Made by a program: the position numbers and the translations under genes. A stretch of DNA of 64,000 nucleotides, from contig NZ_AP023418.1 of the NCBI RefSeq assembly GCF_018408575.1, forward strand, positions 186,001-250,000. Direction: 5' to 3'. Numbering within the stretch: the stretch's first letter is position 1; each line of letters begins with the position of its first letter. Below, piece after piece: positions 1-7,894 of this stretch. The notes under the pieces were generated by a model. The model had not been told where the DNA came from. It worked only from the letters and a program-made list of their open reading frames with translations, and made no database searches. Origin of the DNA: Vescimonas coprocola (GTDB taxonomy: Bacteria > Bacillota > Clostridia > Oscillospirales > Oscillospiraceae).

Positions 1-1
1 C

Positions 2-613
2 AAGAACGTCTGGGATCTGTACACCACTGACTCCGCCACCACCGGCGCTGCTCTGACCACCGCCACCGGCGACACCTCCGAGGCCGAATTCGGTCAGGGC
101 AAGGCCGTGTTCTTCCAGAACGGTTCCTGGGAATATGCCAACCTCACCGGCGAGGAGAAGGGCTTTAAGATGAACCCCGAGGATCTGGCCATGATCCCCA
201 TCTACTGCGGCGTTGAGGGCGAGGAGAAGTCCGGCCTGTGCTGCGGCACCGAGAACTGCTGGGCTGTTAACAAGAACGCCAAGGAAGAGGACATTCAGGC
301 CACTCTGGACTTCATGAAGTGGGTCGTTACCTCCGACGAGGGCACCACCATGCTGGCTGAGCAGTTTGGCCCCTGCCCCTTCAAGAACGCCAAGACCCCC
401 GAGAACGTGTTCTTTGCCGATGCCAACGCCTATACCACTGCCGGCAACTACATTGTGACCTGGGCCTTCAACTGGACTCCCGCCGTGGATGACTGGCGTG
501 CGGGCGTGGTGGACGCTCTGACCCAGTACACCGTCAACGGCGGCAGCTGGGACAACGTCAAGACCGCCTTCGTGGACGGCTGGGCCACCCAGTATGCCAA
601 GGAGAACGGCTGA
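2..613 (+). CDS. Sugar ABC transporter solute-binding protein, C-terminal part
   Basis: Only the last 203 residues are in the window; the reading frame is open from base 2, so the start and signal peptide lie upstream. The fragment resembles the C-terminal lobe of extracellular carbohydrate-binding lipoproteins (family 1, MalE-like). It is rich in aromatic residues, including the stretches VFFQNGSWEYANL and TWAFNWTPAVDDW, as expected for sugar stacking. Two MalF/MalG-type permeases and malQ follow on the same strand, so it probably binds a malto-oligosaccharide or similar glucoside outside the membrane. The substrate is inferred from context only. Confidence 0.85.
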   Translation, partial: KNVWDLYTTDSATTGAALTTATGDTSEAEFGQGKAVFFQNGSWEYANLTGEEKGFKMNPEDLAMIPIYCGVEGEEKSGLCCGTENCWAVNKNAKEEDIQATLDFMKWVVTSDEGTTMLAEQFGPCPFKNAKTPENVFFADANAYTTAGNYIVTWAFNWTPAVDDWRAGVVDALTQYTVNGGSWDNVKTAFVDGWATQYAKENG

Positions 614-641
614 GCTATAAGCGCTCCGTTGTAACGCAATA

Positions 642-677
642 GGACCGGGGGCGGGCTTATCGCCCGCCCCCGATTTT
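642..677 (+). terminator. Hairpin after the solute-binding protein gene
   Basis: An 11-bp perfect GC stem (646-656 with 662-672) with a 5-nt loop is followed by ATTTTC. It lies between the binding-protein gene and the first permease gene. Partial termination or mRNA stabilisation here would make more binding protein than permease, which is common for such transporters. Confidence 0.7.
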
Positions 678-769
678 CTCACCTGCGGCGCACAGAGCTG
701 TTGGCCGGTATGGACCGGGCAAGAGCTCCGGGCGCCGCCCGGAAAAAACATAGATAGGAGAGAGGCGTC

Positions 770-1693
770 ATGAAACTTCCGAAACACCGCCGGGATGAGG
801 CCGCGCTGAATTCCCGGCTGATCCGCCGCCCCATCAAGCGCATGGTGTGGCTGTTTTTGCTGCCCACCTTTGCCGCCTTCTGCATCGGCTTCCTGTACCC
901 CTTCTTCAAGGGGCTGTTTCTGTCCTTCTGCAACTTCCGCATTACCAGCCAGTGGACATGGACGGGGCTGGAAAACTACCGGAAGGCCTTCCAGGACCCC
1001 GGCTATATGCACGCATTCTGGTACACGGCGCTGTTTGCTCTGGTGAGCCTGATCGTTATCAATCTGTTTGCCTTTACCATTGCCTATGCACTGACCCAGA
1101 AGTTCAAGGGTACCAACGTGTTCCGCACGGTGTTTTTCCTGCCCAACCTCATCGGCGGCATCGTGCTGGGCTATATCTGGTCCATGATCTTCGACGGCAT
1201 CCTCATCAAGTACAACACCTCCGTGATCCTGGAGACGAAATACGGCTTCTGGGGTCTGGTGATCCTGGTGTGCTGGCAGCAGATCGGCTATATGATGATC
1301 ATCTATATTGCCGGACTCCAGGCCGTGCCGGAGGATATGCTGGAGGCGGCCCGCATCGACGGCGCCAACCGCTGGCAGACCCTGTGGCGGGTCACTATCC
1401 CCAACGTGATGCCCTCTATCACCATCTGCATGTTCCTGAGCCTGACCAACGGCTTCAAGCTGTTTGACCAGAACCTGGCCCTGACCGCCGGGCGTCCCTT
1501 CCAGCAGCTGGGCAACGGAGAGACCATCAAAACAACGGAAATGCTGGCCCTGAACATCGTCAACGCCTTCGGCACCAGCGGCGGCGGCAACCGCGGCGTG
1601 GGTCAGGCCAAGGCCGTGATCTTCTTCATCGTGGTGGCGGCCATCAGTATCATCCAGCTTCAGGCCAGCCGCCGCAAGGAGGTGCAGCAATGA
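770..1693 (+). CDS. Sugar ABC transporter permease (MalF/UgpA type)
   Basis: This 307-residue inner-membrane permease has about six hydrophobic segments after a basic N-terminus (KHRRDEAALNSRLIRRPIKR). The cytoplasmic EAA loop that docks the ATPase is visible as EAARIDGANRWQTLWRVTIP, around residue 190. A GAGAGAGG ribosome site precedes the ATG by about 8 bases. Its last codon overlaps the next permease start (ATGA). It forms a heterodimer with that permease; the ATPase is not encoded here and is probably a shared MsmK/MalK-type subunit elsewhere. Confidence 0.92.
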   Translation: MKLPKHRRDEAALNSRLIRRPIKRMVWLFLLPTFAAFCIGFLYPFFKGLFLSFCNFRITSQWTWTGLENYRKAFQDPGYMHAFWYTALFALVSLIVINLFAFTIAYALTQKFKGTNVFRTVFFLPNLIGGIVLGYIWSMIFDGILIKYNTSVILETKYGFWGLVILVCWQQIGYMMIIYIAGLQAVPEDMLEAARIDGANRWQTLWRVTIPNVMPSITICMFLSLTNGFKLFDQNLALTAGRPFQQLGNGETIKTTEMLALNIVNAFGTSGGGNRGVGQAKAVIFFIVVAAISIIQLQASRRKEVQQ

Positions 1694-2550
1694 TCAAAAC
1701 CGAAGCTCTGCGCCGCAGAGAGCGCCGTCAGGCGCTGCTGACGGTGGTGTTCACCATCATCTCCGTGATCTATCTGATGCCGGTGCTCCTGGTGCTCATC
1801 AACTCCCTGAAGGCCAACGCCTTTGTCAACACCGAGACCTTCAAGCTGCCCACGGCGGAATCCTTTGTGGGGCTGAAGAACTATGTCAAGGGCATGACCT
1901 TCGGCAACTTCGCCTTCTATAAGGTGGTATTCTACAGCTTCTTCATCACCATTACCTCTACAGCGCTGATCCTGCTGTGCACGTCCATGGCGGCGTGGTA
2001 CATCTCCCGGGTGGGGAGCCTGGTCAGCAAGATCGTGTACTACCTGTGCGTATTCTCCATGGTGGTGCCCTTCCAGATGGTCATGTACACCCTGGCCCGG
2101 ACGGCGGACCGGGTGCATCTGAACACCCCCTGGACCATCCCCGTGGTATATCTGGGCTTCGGTGCGGGCCTTGCCGTGTTTATGTTCACGGGCTTTGTCA
2201 AGAGCCTGCCGCTGGAGATCGAGGAGGCCGCCGCCATCGACGGCTGCGGCCCGGTGGGCACCTTCTTCCGGGTGGTGCTGCCTATGCTCAAGCCCACCAT
2301 GATCTCCGTGGGCGTGCTGGAGATCATGTGGGTATGGAACGACTATCTGCTGCCCAGCCTGGTGCTGGACATCAACCAGTACCGCACCATCCCCATCCAC
2401 ATTCAGTACCTCAAGGGCAGCTATGGCACCGTGGACATGGGCGCCACCATGGCCCTGATCATGCTGAGCATCCTGCCGGTCATTATCTTCTATCTGTGCT
2501 GCCAGAAGCACATCATCAAGGGCGTGGCCGCCGGTGCGGTGAAGGGCTAA
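1690..2550 (+). CDS. Sugar ABC transporter permease (MalG/UgpE type)
   Basis: This 286-residue second membrane subunit starts inside the stop of the preceding permease (ATGA overlap, translational coupling). It has six predicted membrane helices and an EAA loop reading EEAAAIDGCGPVGTFFRVVL around residue 180. It should pair with the upstream permease to form the translocation pore. malQ follows after 78 bases, supporting maltodextrin-type sugars as the cargo. The specific sugar cannot be read from the sequence. Confidence 0.92.
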   Translation: MIKTEALRRRERRQALLTVVFTIISVIYLMPVLLVLINSLKANAFVNTETFKLPTAESFVGLKNYVKGMTFGNFAFYKVVFYSFFITITSTALILLCTSMAAWYISRVGSLVSKIVYYLCVFSMVVPFQMVMYTLARTADRVHLNTPWTIPVVYLGFGAGLAVFMFTGFVKSLPLEIEEAAAIDGCGPVGTFFRVVLPMLKPTMISVGVLEIMWVWNDYLLPSLVLDINQYRTIPIHIQYLKGSYGTVDMGATMALIMLSILPVIIFYLCCQKHIIKGVAAGAVKG

Positions 2551-2628
2551 GGAGCATAGAGCCTCCGCTCGGAGGGCGGGGCTGATAAGAATTTCAAAGC
2601 ATTTCTATAAGTAAGTGAGTGACTACCT

Positions 2629-4116
2629 ATGAATCGAAGCAGCGGCATTCTGATGCCCATTTTCTCCCTGCCGTCCCCCTATGGCATCGGCACGCTGGGC
2701 AAAGCGGCGTATGACTTTGCGGACTTTCTGGCGGAGGCGGGCCAGCACTACTGGCAGATGCTGCCCCTTGGCCCCACCAGCTATGGGGACTCCCCCTATC
2801 AGAGCTTTTCCACCTTTGCCGGTAATCCCTATTTCATCGATCCGGACCTGCTGGTGGAGGACGGCCTCTTGACGAAGCGGGAGGTGAAGGCCTACCGCTG
2901 GGGGGATGATCCCCGCCATGTGGACTACGGCGCTGTGTACGCCAGCCGGCTGAAGCTGCTGTCCAAGGCCAAAAAACGGGGCTGGGAGCGTGACCGGGAG
3001 GAGGTCACGGCCTTTGTGACGGAGAACGCCCGGTGGTTGCCGGACTACGCCCTGTTCATGGCCTGCAAGCGCCATTTCGGGATGCGCTCCTGGACGGAGT
3101 GGGAGGATGAGGACATCCGCCTGCGCCGCTCTCCGGAAGTGCTGGAGCAGTACCGCACCCTGCTGCGGGAGGATGTGGAGCTGTTCACCTATATCCAGTA
3201 TTTGTTCTTCCGGCAGTGGGAGGCCTTGCGGACCTATCTCCATGAGAGGGACATCCACGTTATCGGTGACCTGCCCATATACGTGGCCATGGACTCCGCC
3301 GACGTGTGGGCCGAGCCGGAGAATTTCCAGCTGGATGACCGGTGCGTTCCCACGGAGGTGTCCGGTGTGCCGCCAGACTACTTCAGCGCCGATGGCCAAC
3401 TGTGGGGCAATCCCCTTTATCGCTGGGATCGGATGCAGGCCGATGGCTTCGGTTGGTGGATCCGCCGCATCGACGGCGCCGGGAAGCTGTATGACGTCAT
3501 CCGCATCGACCACTTCCGGGGCTTCGAGAGCTACTGGGCAGTACCCTACGGCGAGACGACGGCCAAAAACGGCCGGTGGGTCAAGGGTCCCGGTATGGCG
3601 CTGGTGGGCGTGCTCACCGGCTGGTTCCCGCAGCTGGAGTTCATCGCAGAGGATCTGGGCTATCCAACCCCGGAGGTGGCACAGCTGCTGCGGGATTCCG
3701 GTCTGCCGGGCATGAAGGTGTTGGAATTCGCCTTCGATTCCCGTGATACCAGCAGCTATCTGCCCCATAGCTATGGGGAGAACTGCATCTGCTATACCGG
3801 CACCCATGACAACAGCCCGCTGGCTCTGTGGCGGCAGGAGGCAGACCCGGCGGATATCGCTTTTGCCAAGGAGTATCTGGGGCTTAACGACGAGGAGGGC
3901 TTCAACCGGGGCATCATCCGGGGCGGCATGAGCTCTGTGGCCAAGCTGTTTGTAGCTCAGATGCAGGACTATCTGGAGTTGGGGGCGGGACACCGAACCA
4001 ATGAGCCGGGGACCCAGTCCGGCAACTGGCAGTGGCGGATGCTGCCGGGAGAGCTGACGCCGGAGCTGGCGCAGCGCATCCGGAAGCTGACCCGCATCTA
4101 CGGCCGATTGGCCTGA
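2629..4116 (+). CDS. malQ: 4-alpha-glucanotransferase (amylomaltase)
   Basis: A 495-residue GH77 enzyme that transfers alpha-1,4-glucan segments between malto-oligosaccharides and releases glucose, acting in the cytoplasm. The family motifs are all visible: the N-terminal RSSGILMPIFSLPSPYGIGT, the nucleophile region IRIDHFRGFESYW, the acid/base region FIAEDLG, and GTHDNSPL. Length is normal for bacterial MalQ. It follows the two sugar permeases in the same direction, so it probably processes imported maltodextrins. The ribosome site before the ATG is weak, which may mean coupling to upstream translation. Confidence 0.95.
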   Translation: MNRSSGILMPIFSLPSPYGIGTLGKAAYDFADFLAEAGQHYWQMLPLGPTSYGDSPYQSFSTFAGNPYFIDPDLLVEDGLLTKREVKAYRWGDDPRHVDYGAVYASRLKLLSKAKKRGWERDREEVTAFVTENARWLPDYALFMACKRHFGMRSWTEWEDEDIRLRRSPEVLEQYRTLLREDVELFTYIQYLFFRQWEALRTYLHERDIHVIGDLPIYVAMDSADVWAEPENFQLDDRCVPTEVSGVPPDYFSADGQLWGNPLYRWDRMQADGFGWWIRRIDGAGKLYDVIRIDHFRGFESYWAVPYGETTAKNGRWVKGPGMALVGVLTGWFPQLEFIAEDLGYPTPEVAQLLRDSGLPGMKVLEFAFDSRDTSSYLPHSYGENCICYTGTHDNSPLALWRQEADPADIAFAKEYLGLNDEEGFNRGIIRGGMSSVAKLFVAQMQDYLELGAGHRTNEPGTQSGNWQWRMLPGELTPELAQRIRKLTRIYGRLA

Positions 4117-4128
4117 GAGAATAGCGAG

Positions 4129-4159
4129 AGGGACTGAGCAAATGCCCAGTCCCTTTTTC
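4129..4159 (+). terminator. Terminator of the malF/malG/malQ unit
   Basis: An 8-bp stem (4129-4136 with 4147-4154) with a 10-nt loop runs directly into TTTTTCTTTCC, 12 bases after the malQ stop codon. This is a standard intrinsic terminator. Confidence 0.8.
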
Positions 4160-4181
4160 TTTCCTGCGGAAGGAGAAGACT

Positions 4182-4334
4182 ATGATCCGTGTGTATGAGA
4201 CGGGACTGCGGCGGGAGGAGGTCACAGTGAACAAACCGAATCCTCAGGCTGTGGGCCTTTACCGGCATATGGGAGTTGAGGTTTATCGGAGGATCGATTG
4301 CGGCGAGGAGGGGCCCCTATCCACTGCTTTATAG
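4182..4334 (+). pseudogene. GNAT acetyltransferase C-terminal relic
   Basis: A 50-codon frame starts at an ATG with a good AAGGAG site but encodes only what looks like the last third of a GNAT N-acetyltransferase. The segment VNKPNPQAVGLYRHMGVEVY matches the acetyl-CoA-binding motif usually written N-x-x-A-x-x-L/F-Y-x-x-x-G-F. The N-terminal strands and the pyrophosphate loop are absent and the C-terminus degenerates after GEEG. The usual GF is GV here. It is probably a deletion remnant, although the intact ribosome site means the peptide could still be made. Confidence 0.6.
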
Positions 4335-4360
4335 GAAAACCGTCGGAACTGAAAACAGTG

Positions 4361-4634
4361 CATGACCCCGGCGGCCAATGGCCGCCGGGGTCATGGAGAC
4401 TGTCGGAAAAACCCGGAGGTTTTTTCCGGCAAAAGGCTGCAGTCTGCTGTGCGCATAATTTGTGTGCCATAGGCGCACAAATTCCACGCTTGCAGCCTGA
4501 GAAGTATTTTCTCTCACGCACATGTCGCGAGAGAAAATGATTTTACTTCTTTGCCGCCTGCGGGCGGCAAACTCTGCGAGGCTTTTTTTGACACGCTGCA
4601 TGACCCCGGTGGCCATTGGCTGCCGGGGTCATGC
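4361..4634. repeat. Array of five palindromes bounded by two copies of one inverted repeat
   Basis: The whole gap between the acetyltransferase relic and kdgK consists of hairpin sequences. A perfect 16-bp palindrome (4361-4376 with 4380-4395) recurs at 4598-4634 with two G-T wobble changes. Between them lie an outer 8-bp pair (4434-4441/4491-4498) enclosing a 12-bp stem (4457-4468/4472-4483), a 10-bp stem (4506-4515/4529-4538) and a 9-bp stem (4550-4558/4563-4571). Neither end palindrome has a U-tract, so these are not ordinary terminators. It resembles a small palindromic mobile unit. Confidence 0.7.
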
Positions 4635-4660
4635 TATGGAAAGGAAGGGGATAGAATGAT

Positions 4661-5686
4661 TTACCGCTGCACCCGGCCGGAGCCGTCGCCGCCGGCCAGT
4701 TTCTCCACCTCGGCCACGGTGACACGGTTGAAGTCACCCTCGATGGAGTGCTTCAGGGCCGAAGCCGCCACGGCGAACTCGATAGCGCTCTGGCTGTCCT
4801 TGCCGTTGAGCAGGGCGTAAATCAGGCCGCCGCCGAAGCTGTCGCCGCCGCCCACACGGTCCACGATATGCAGGTGGTACTCCTTGGAGAAGCAGTAATT
4901 CTCGCCGTCGTACAGCATACCGGCCCAGTCGTTGTCGCTGGCGGACAGGGAGGTGCGGAGGGTGATGGCCACCTTCTCGAAGCCGAACCGATCGGCCAGC
5001 TGCTTGGCCACGGACTTGTAGCCCTCCTTATTGAGCTTGCCGCCGTAGATGTCGGTGTTCTCCGCCTCGATGCCGAACACGTCCTTGGCGTCCTCCTCAT
5101 TGGAGATGCAGACGTCCACGTACTGGCACAGCTCCGTCATGGCGGCACGGGCCTGCTCACGGGTCCAGAGCTTACCACGATAGTTCAGGTCGCAGGAGAT
5201 CTTTACGCCGTGCTTCTTGGCGGCTACGCAGGCCTCCTTGCAGATCTCCACCAGATCGGAACCCAGCGCCGGAGTGATGCCAGTGAAGTGGAACCAGTCG
5301 GCGCCGTCAAAGATGGCATCCCAATCGAAATCGGAGGGCTGGGCCTCCTGAATGGCGGAGTGCGCCCGGTCGTAGATGCACACGCTGCCCCGCTGGGAGG
5401 CACCCTTTTCCAGATAGTAGATGCCGATGCGATCGCCGCCCCGGACGATGGAGCGGGTGTCCACGCCCAGCCCACGGAGGGCATTGACGGCGCCCTGTCC
5501 GATGGCGTGGGCGGGCAGCTTGGTGACGAAGGCGGCGTCCATGCCGTAGTTGGCCAGCGACACGGCTACATTGGCCTCGCCGCCGCCAAAGGTGGCCTGC
5601 AGCTGATCGTCCTGAAAGAAGCGATAGTAGCCGTTGGGAGCCAGACGCAGCATGATCTCACCGAAGGTGACGATACGTTTGCTCAT
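4661..5686 (-). CDS. kdgK: 2-dehydro-3-deoxygluconokinase (PfkB family)
   Basis: A 341-residue ribokinase-fold sugar kinase that phosphorylates 2-keto-3-deoxygluconate (KDG) to KDPG with ATP. The N-terminal GEIMLRLAP and the GGGEANVAVSLA region bind substrate. The C-terminal VGGGDSFGGGLIYAL carries the catalytic Asp and anion hole; the usual GAGD is GGGD, as in several Clostridial KdgK proteins. AAGGAGG precedes the ATG. It is the last gene of the long uronate operon and lies 12 bases after eda, whose substrate it makes. Confidence 0.93.
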   Translation of the reverse strand: MSKRIVTFGEIMLRLAPNGYYRFFQDDQLQATFGGGEANVAVSLANYGMDAAFVTKLPAHAIGQGAVNALRGLGVDTRSIVRGGDRIGIYYLEKGASQRGSVCIYDRAHSAIQEAQPSDFDWDAIFDGADWFHFTGITPALGSDLVEICKEACVAAKKHGVKISCDLNYRGKLWTREQARAAMTELCQYVDVCISNEEDAKDVFGIEAENTDIYGGKLNKEGYKSVAKQLADRFGFEKVAITLRTSLSASDNDWAGMLYDGENYCFSKEYHLHIVDRVGGGDSFGGGLIYALLNGKDSQSAIEFAVAASALKHSIEGDFNRVTVAEVEKLAGGDGSGRVQR

Positions 5687-5698
5687 AGTGATTCCTCC

Positions 5699-6661
5699 TT
5701 ATCTGCGAACCAGATGAATGGCGAAGCCGCCGAATTCACCGTCGATATAAATGGCCTTGGTATTGCCCTTGGCATCCGTCTTGCGGGTCTCCGGCAGGCA
5801 GTGGACGCCGTACAGGCCCAGATGATACACCGCCCGGTCCACGTTGCTGGTGGCGATGGCGATGTGTCCGTGGGTGCCCCGGCCGGGGGTCTTGGTACAC
5901 TCCACGGCGTGGAGGGCCTGTACAGAGGAGTTGCCCATCTGATAGGCGAAGCCGAACATATCGCACAGGGTACGGGCCAGCCGGTCGGCCTCGGCCTCGC
6001 TGCCGCAGTTGATGCCCACATGATCCAGAGAGAAACCCAGCATGGTGCGAACGGCCTCCCGGCTCAAGCGGGTGATCTCCGCCCAATTCTCCTGTTGGAT
6101 GAGGTCCTTTTTCACCATCCAGGTGCCGCCGCAGGCCACGATCTGGTCAAAGACCAGATAATCTGCCAGATTCTTGGCATTGACGCCGCCGGTGGGCATC
6201 CATTTCAGGGTCTTGTAGGGGCCGGCCAGAGCCTTCAGCTTGGCCACGCCGCCGTTCTGCTCGGCGGGGAAGAACTTCACCACCTCCAGACCCAGCGCCA
6301 TGGCCTGCTCCATCTCGCCGGGAGTGGCGGTGCCGGGGACCATGAGCGCACCCTTGGACAGACCGTAGCGCACCATGTCGGGGTTGAAGCCGGGACTGAC
6401 GATGAACCTGGCACCGGCGTCCAGCGCACGATCCAGCTGGTCGTGGGTCAGCACCGTGCCGGCACCTACCAGCATTTCCGGGACCTCCCGGCTGATGGCA
6501 CGGATAGCCGCCTCGCCGGCGGCGGTGCGGAAGGTGACCTCGGCCACCGGCAGCCCTCCGGCTGCCAGTGCTTTTGCCAACGGCACGGCCTTTTCGGCGT
6601 CGTCGATGGCGATGACCGGGACGATGCCGATATCAGAGATTTGTTTCAGAACAGGATGCAT
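5699..6661 (-). CDS. eda: KDPG/KHG aldolase with C-terminal VOC-like domain
   Basis: A 320-residue protein, about 110 longer than a normal Eda. Residues 1-210 are a class I aldolase that splits KDPG to pyruvate and glyceraldehyde-3-phosphate. Glu41 (PVAEVTFRT) and the Schiff-base Lys129 (EVVKFFPAE) are present. Residues 215-320 resemble a vicinal-oxygen-chelate/glyoxalase fold (LDHVGINC, then GHIAIATSNVDRAVYHL, ending IYIDGEFGGFAIHLVRR). The role of this extension is unknown; it may be structural or handle a side product. The gene sits between uxuA and kdgK in the uronate operon. Confidence 0.9.
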   Translation of the reverse strand: MHPVLKQISDIGIVPVIAIDDAEKAVPLAKALAAGGLPVAEVTFRTAAGEAAIRAISREVPEMLVGAGTVLTHDQLDRALDAGARFIVSPGFNPDMVRYGLSKGALMVPGTATPGEMEQAMALGLEVVKFFPAEQNGGVAKLKALAGPYKTLKWMPTGGVNAKNLADYLVFDQIVACGGTWMVKKDLIQQENWAEITRLSREAVRTMLGFSLDHVGINCGSEAEADRLARTLCDMFGFAYQMGNSSVQALHAVECTKTPGRGTHGHIAIATSNVDRAVYHLGLYGVHCLPETRKTDAKGNTKAIYIDGEFGGFAIHLVRR

Positions 6662-6817
6662 GGATAGACCCTCTTTTCTGTGTAGTAGTGGAAATGGTCA
6701 GATGCTGCGTGCTTACACGCAGACGGGAACAAAGGGAAAAACACCGCACCCGGCGTCAGCGCCGGATGTTGCCGGAACACGCTCAGATGCGGTGGTTCTT
6801 TCGGGTTTTGGAGGGGG

Positions 6818-7894
6818 TTACTTGCTGCCCTTCTCCAGCGCCTCCCACAAGCCGGATAGGTACACGGCGCCCAGCGCACGGTCGTAAAGACCATAACCGG
6901 CACGGCCCTGCTCATCCCAGATCATGCGGCCGTGGTCGGGGCGAATGTAGCCGTCGAAGCCCACGTCGTGATAGGCCTTCATGATCTCGTAGAGATCCAG
7001 ACTGCCATCGCCGGAGAAGTGGGCGGCCTCCTCAAATTGGCCGGGGCCGGTGAACCGGATGTTGCGGACGTGGGCGAAGTGGATACGGCCCTGTGCGCCG
7101 AACTCCCGCACCATGGCGGGGATGTCGTTGCAGGGGTTGGAGCCCATGGAGCCGGAGCAAAGGGTCAGCCCATTATAGGGACTGTCCACCAGCGACAGGA
7201 TGCGGCGGACATTCTCGGCGTTGGTACAGATGCGGGGTAGGCCGAAGATATCCCAAGGGGGATCGTCCGGATGGATGGCCAGCTTCACATCGTACTGCTC
7301 ACAGACGGGGATCACCGCCTTCAGGAAGTACTGAAGGTTGCGGAACAGATCCTCGTGGGACACGGAGGCGTATTGGGCGAAGAGCTTTTTCAGCTCCGCC
7401 ATACGCTCCGGCTCCCAGCCCGCCATCTCGAAGTCACCGGCACCCTGTTGGATGCGGTCGGCAAAGGCCTGCGGATCAGTGATGCAGTCGATAATGGACT
7501 GGTCATAGGCCAGAACGGCAGCACCGTCGAGCCGGGGCTTGGCCAGATCCGTGCGGGTCCAGTCGAACACCGGCATGAAGTTGTAGCAGATGACCTTGAC
7601 CCCAGCCTGACCCAAACGGGCCACGGTCTGGCGGTAGTTGTCAATGTATTCGTCCCGACTGGGCAGGCCCAGCTTGATGTCCTCGTGGATATTGACGCTT
7701 TCGATGACCTCCAGCTCCAGACCGGCGTCGTTGACTTCTTGCTTCAGCGCCCGAATACGCTCCGTGGGCCACAGAGCCCCGGCGGGCATATCCATCAAGG
7801 AACTGACAACGCCGCTCATGTTGGGGATCTGCTTGATATAGCGCAGCGGTATGGGATCCATCTGACTGCCATACCAGCGAAATGTCATTTTCAT
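6818..7894 (-). CDS. uxuA: Mannonate dehydratase
   Basis: A 358-residue TIM-barrel metal enzyme that dehydrates D-mannonate to 2-keto-3-deoxygluconate. The N-terminal MKMTFRWYGSQMDPIPLRYI and the segments KLAIHPDDPPWDIFGLPRI, TLCSGSMGSNPCNDIPAM and RPDHGRM are characteristic of UxuA, including the metal-binding His/Asp/Cys positions. Length is normal. AAGGAG lies 9 bases before the ATG. Its start overlaps the end of uxuB by 4 bases, so the two enzymes of the glucuronate branch are translationally coupled. Confidence 0.95.
   Translation of the reverse strand: MKMTFRWYGSQMDPIPLRYIKQIPNMSGVVSSLMDMPAGALWPTERIRALKQEVNDAGLELEVIESVNIHEDIKLGLPSRDEYIDNYRQTVARLGQAGVKVICYNFMPVFDWTRTDLAKPRLDGAAVLAYDQSIIDCITDPQAFADRIQQGAGDFEMAGWEPERMAELKKLFAQYASVSHEDLFRNLQYFLKAVIPVCEQYDVKLAIHPDDPPWDIFGLPRICTNAENVRRILSLVDSPYNGLTLCSGSMGSNPCNDIPAMVREFGAQGRIHFAHVRNIRFTGPGQFEEAAHFSGDGSLDLYEIMKAYHDVGFDGYIRPDHGRMIWDEQGRAGYGLYDRALGAVYLSGLWEALEKGSK

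Noticed and set aside
4748-6667. A 639-codon open frame on the + strand opposite kdgK and eda
   Set aside because: It is antisense to two well-supported enzymes, has low-complexity Gly/His/Val-rich composition and no ribosome site; high GC in third positions creates such shadow frames throughout the window (also opposite uxuB, the solute-binding gene, ackA and cysS).
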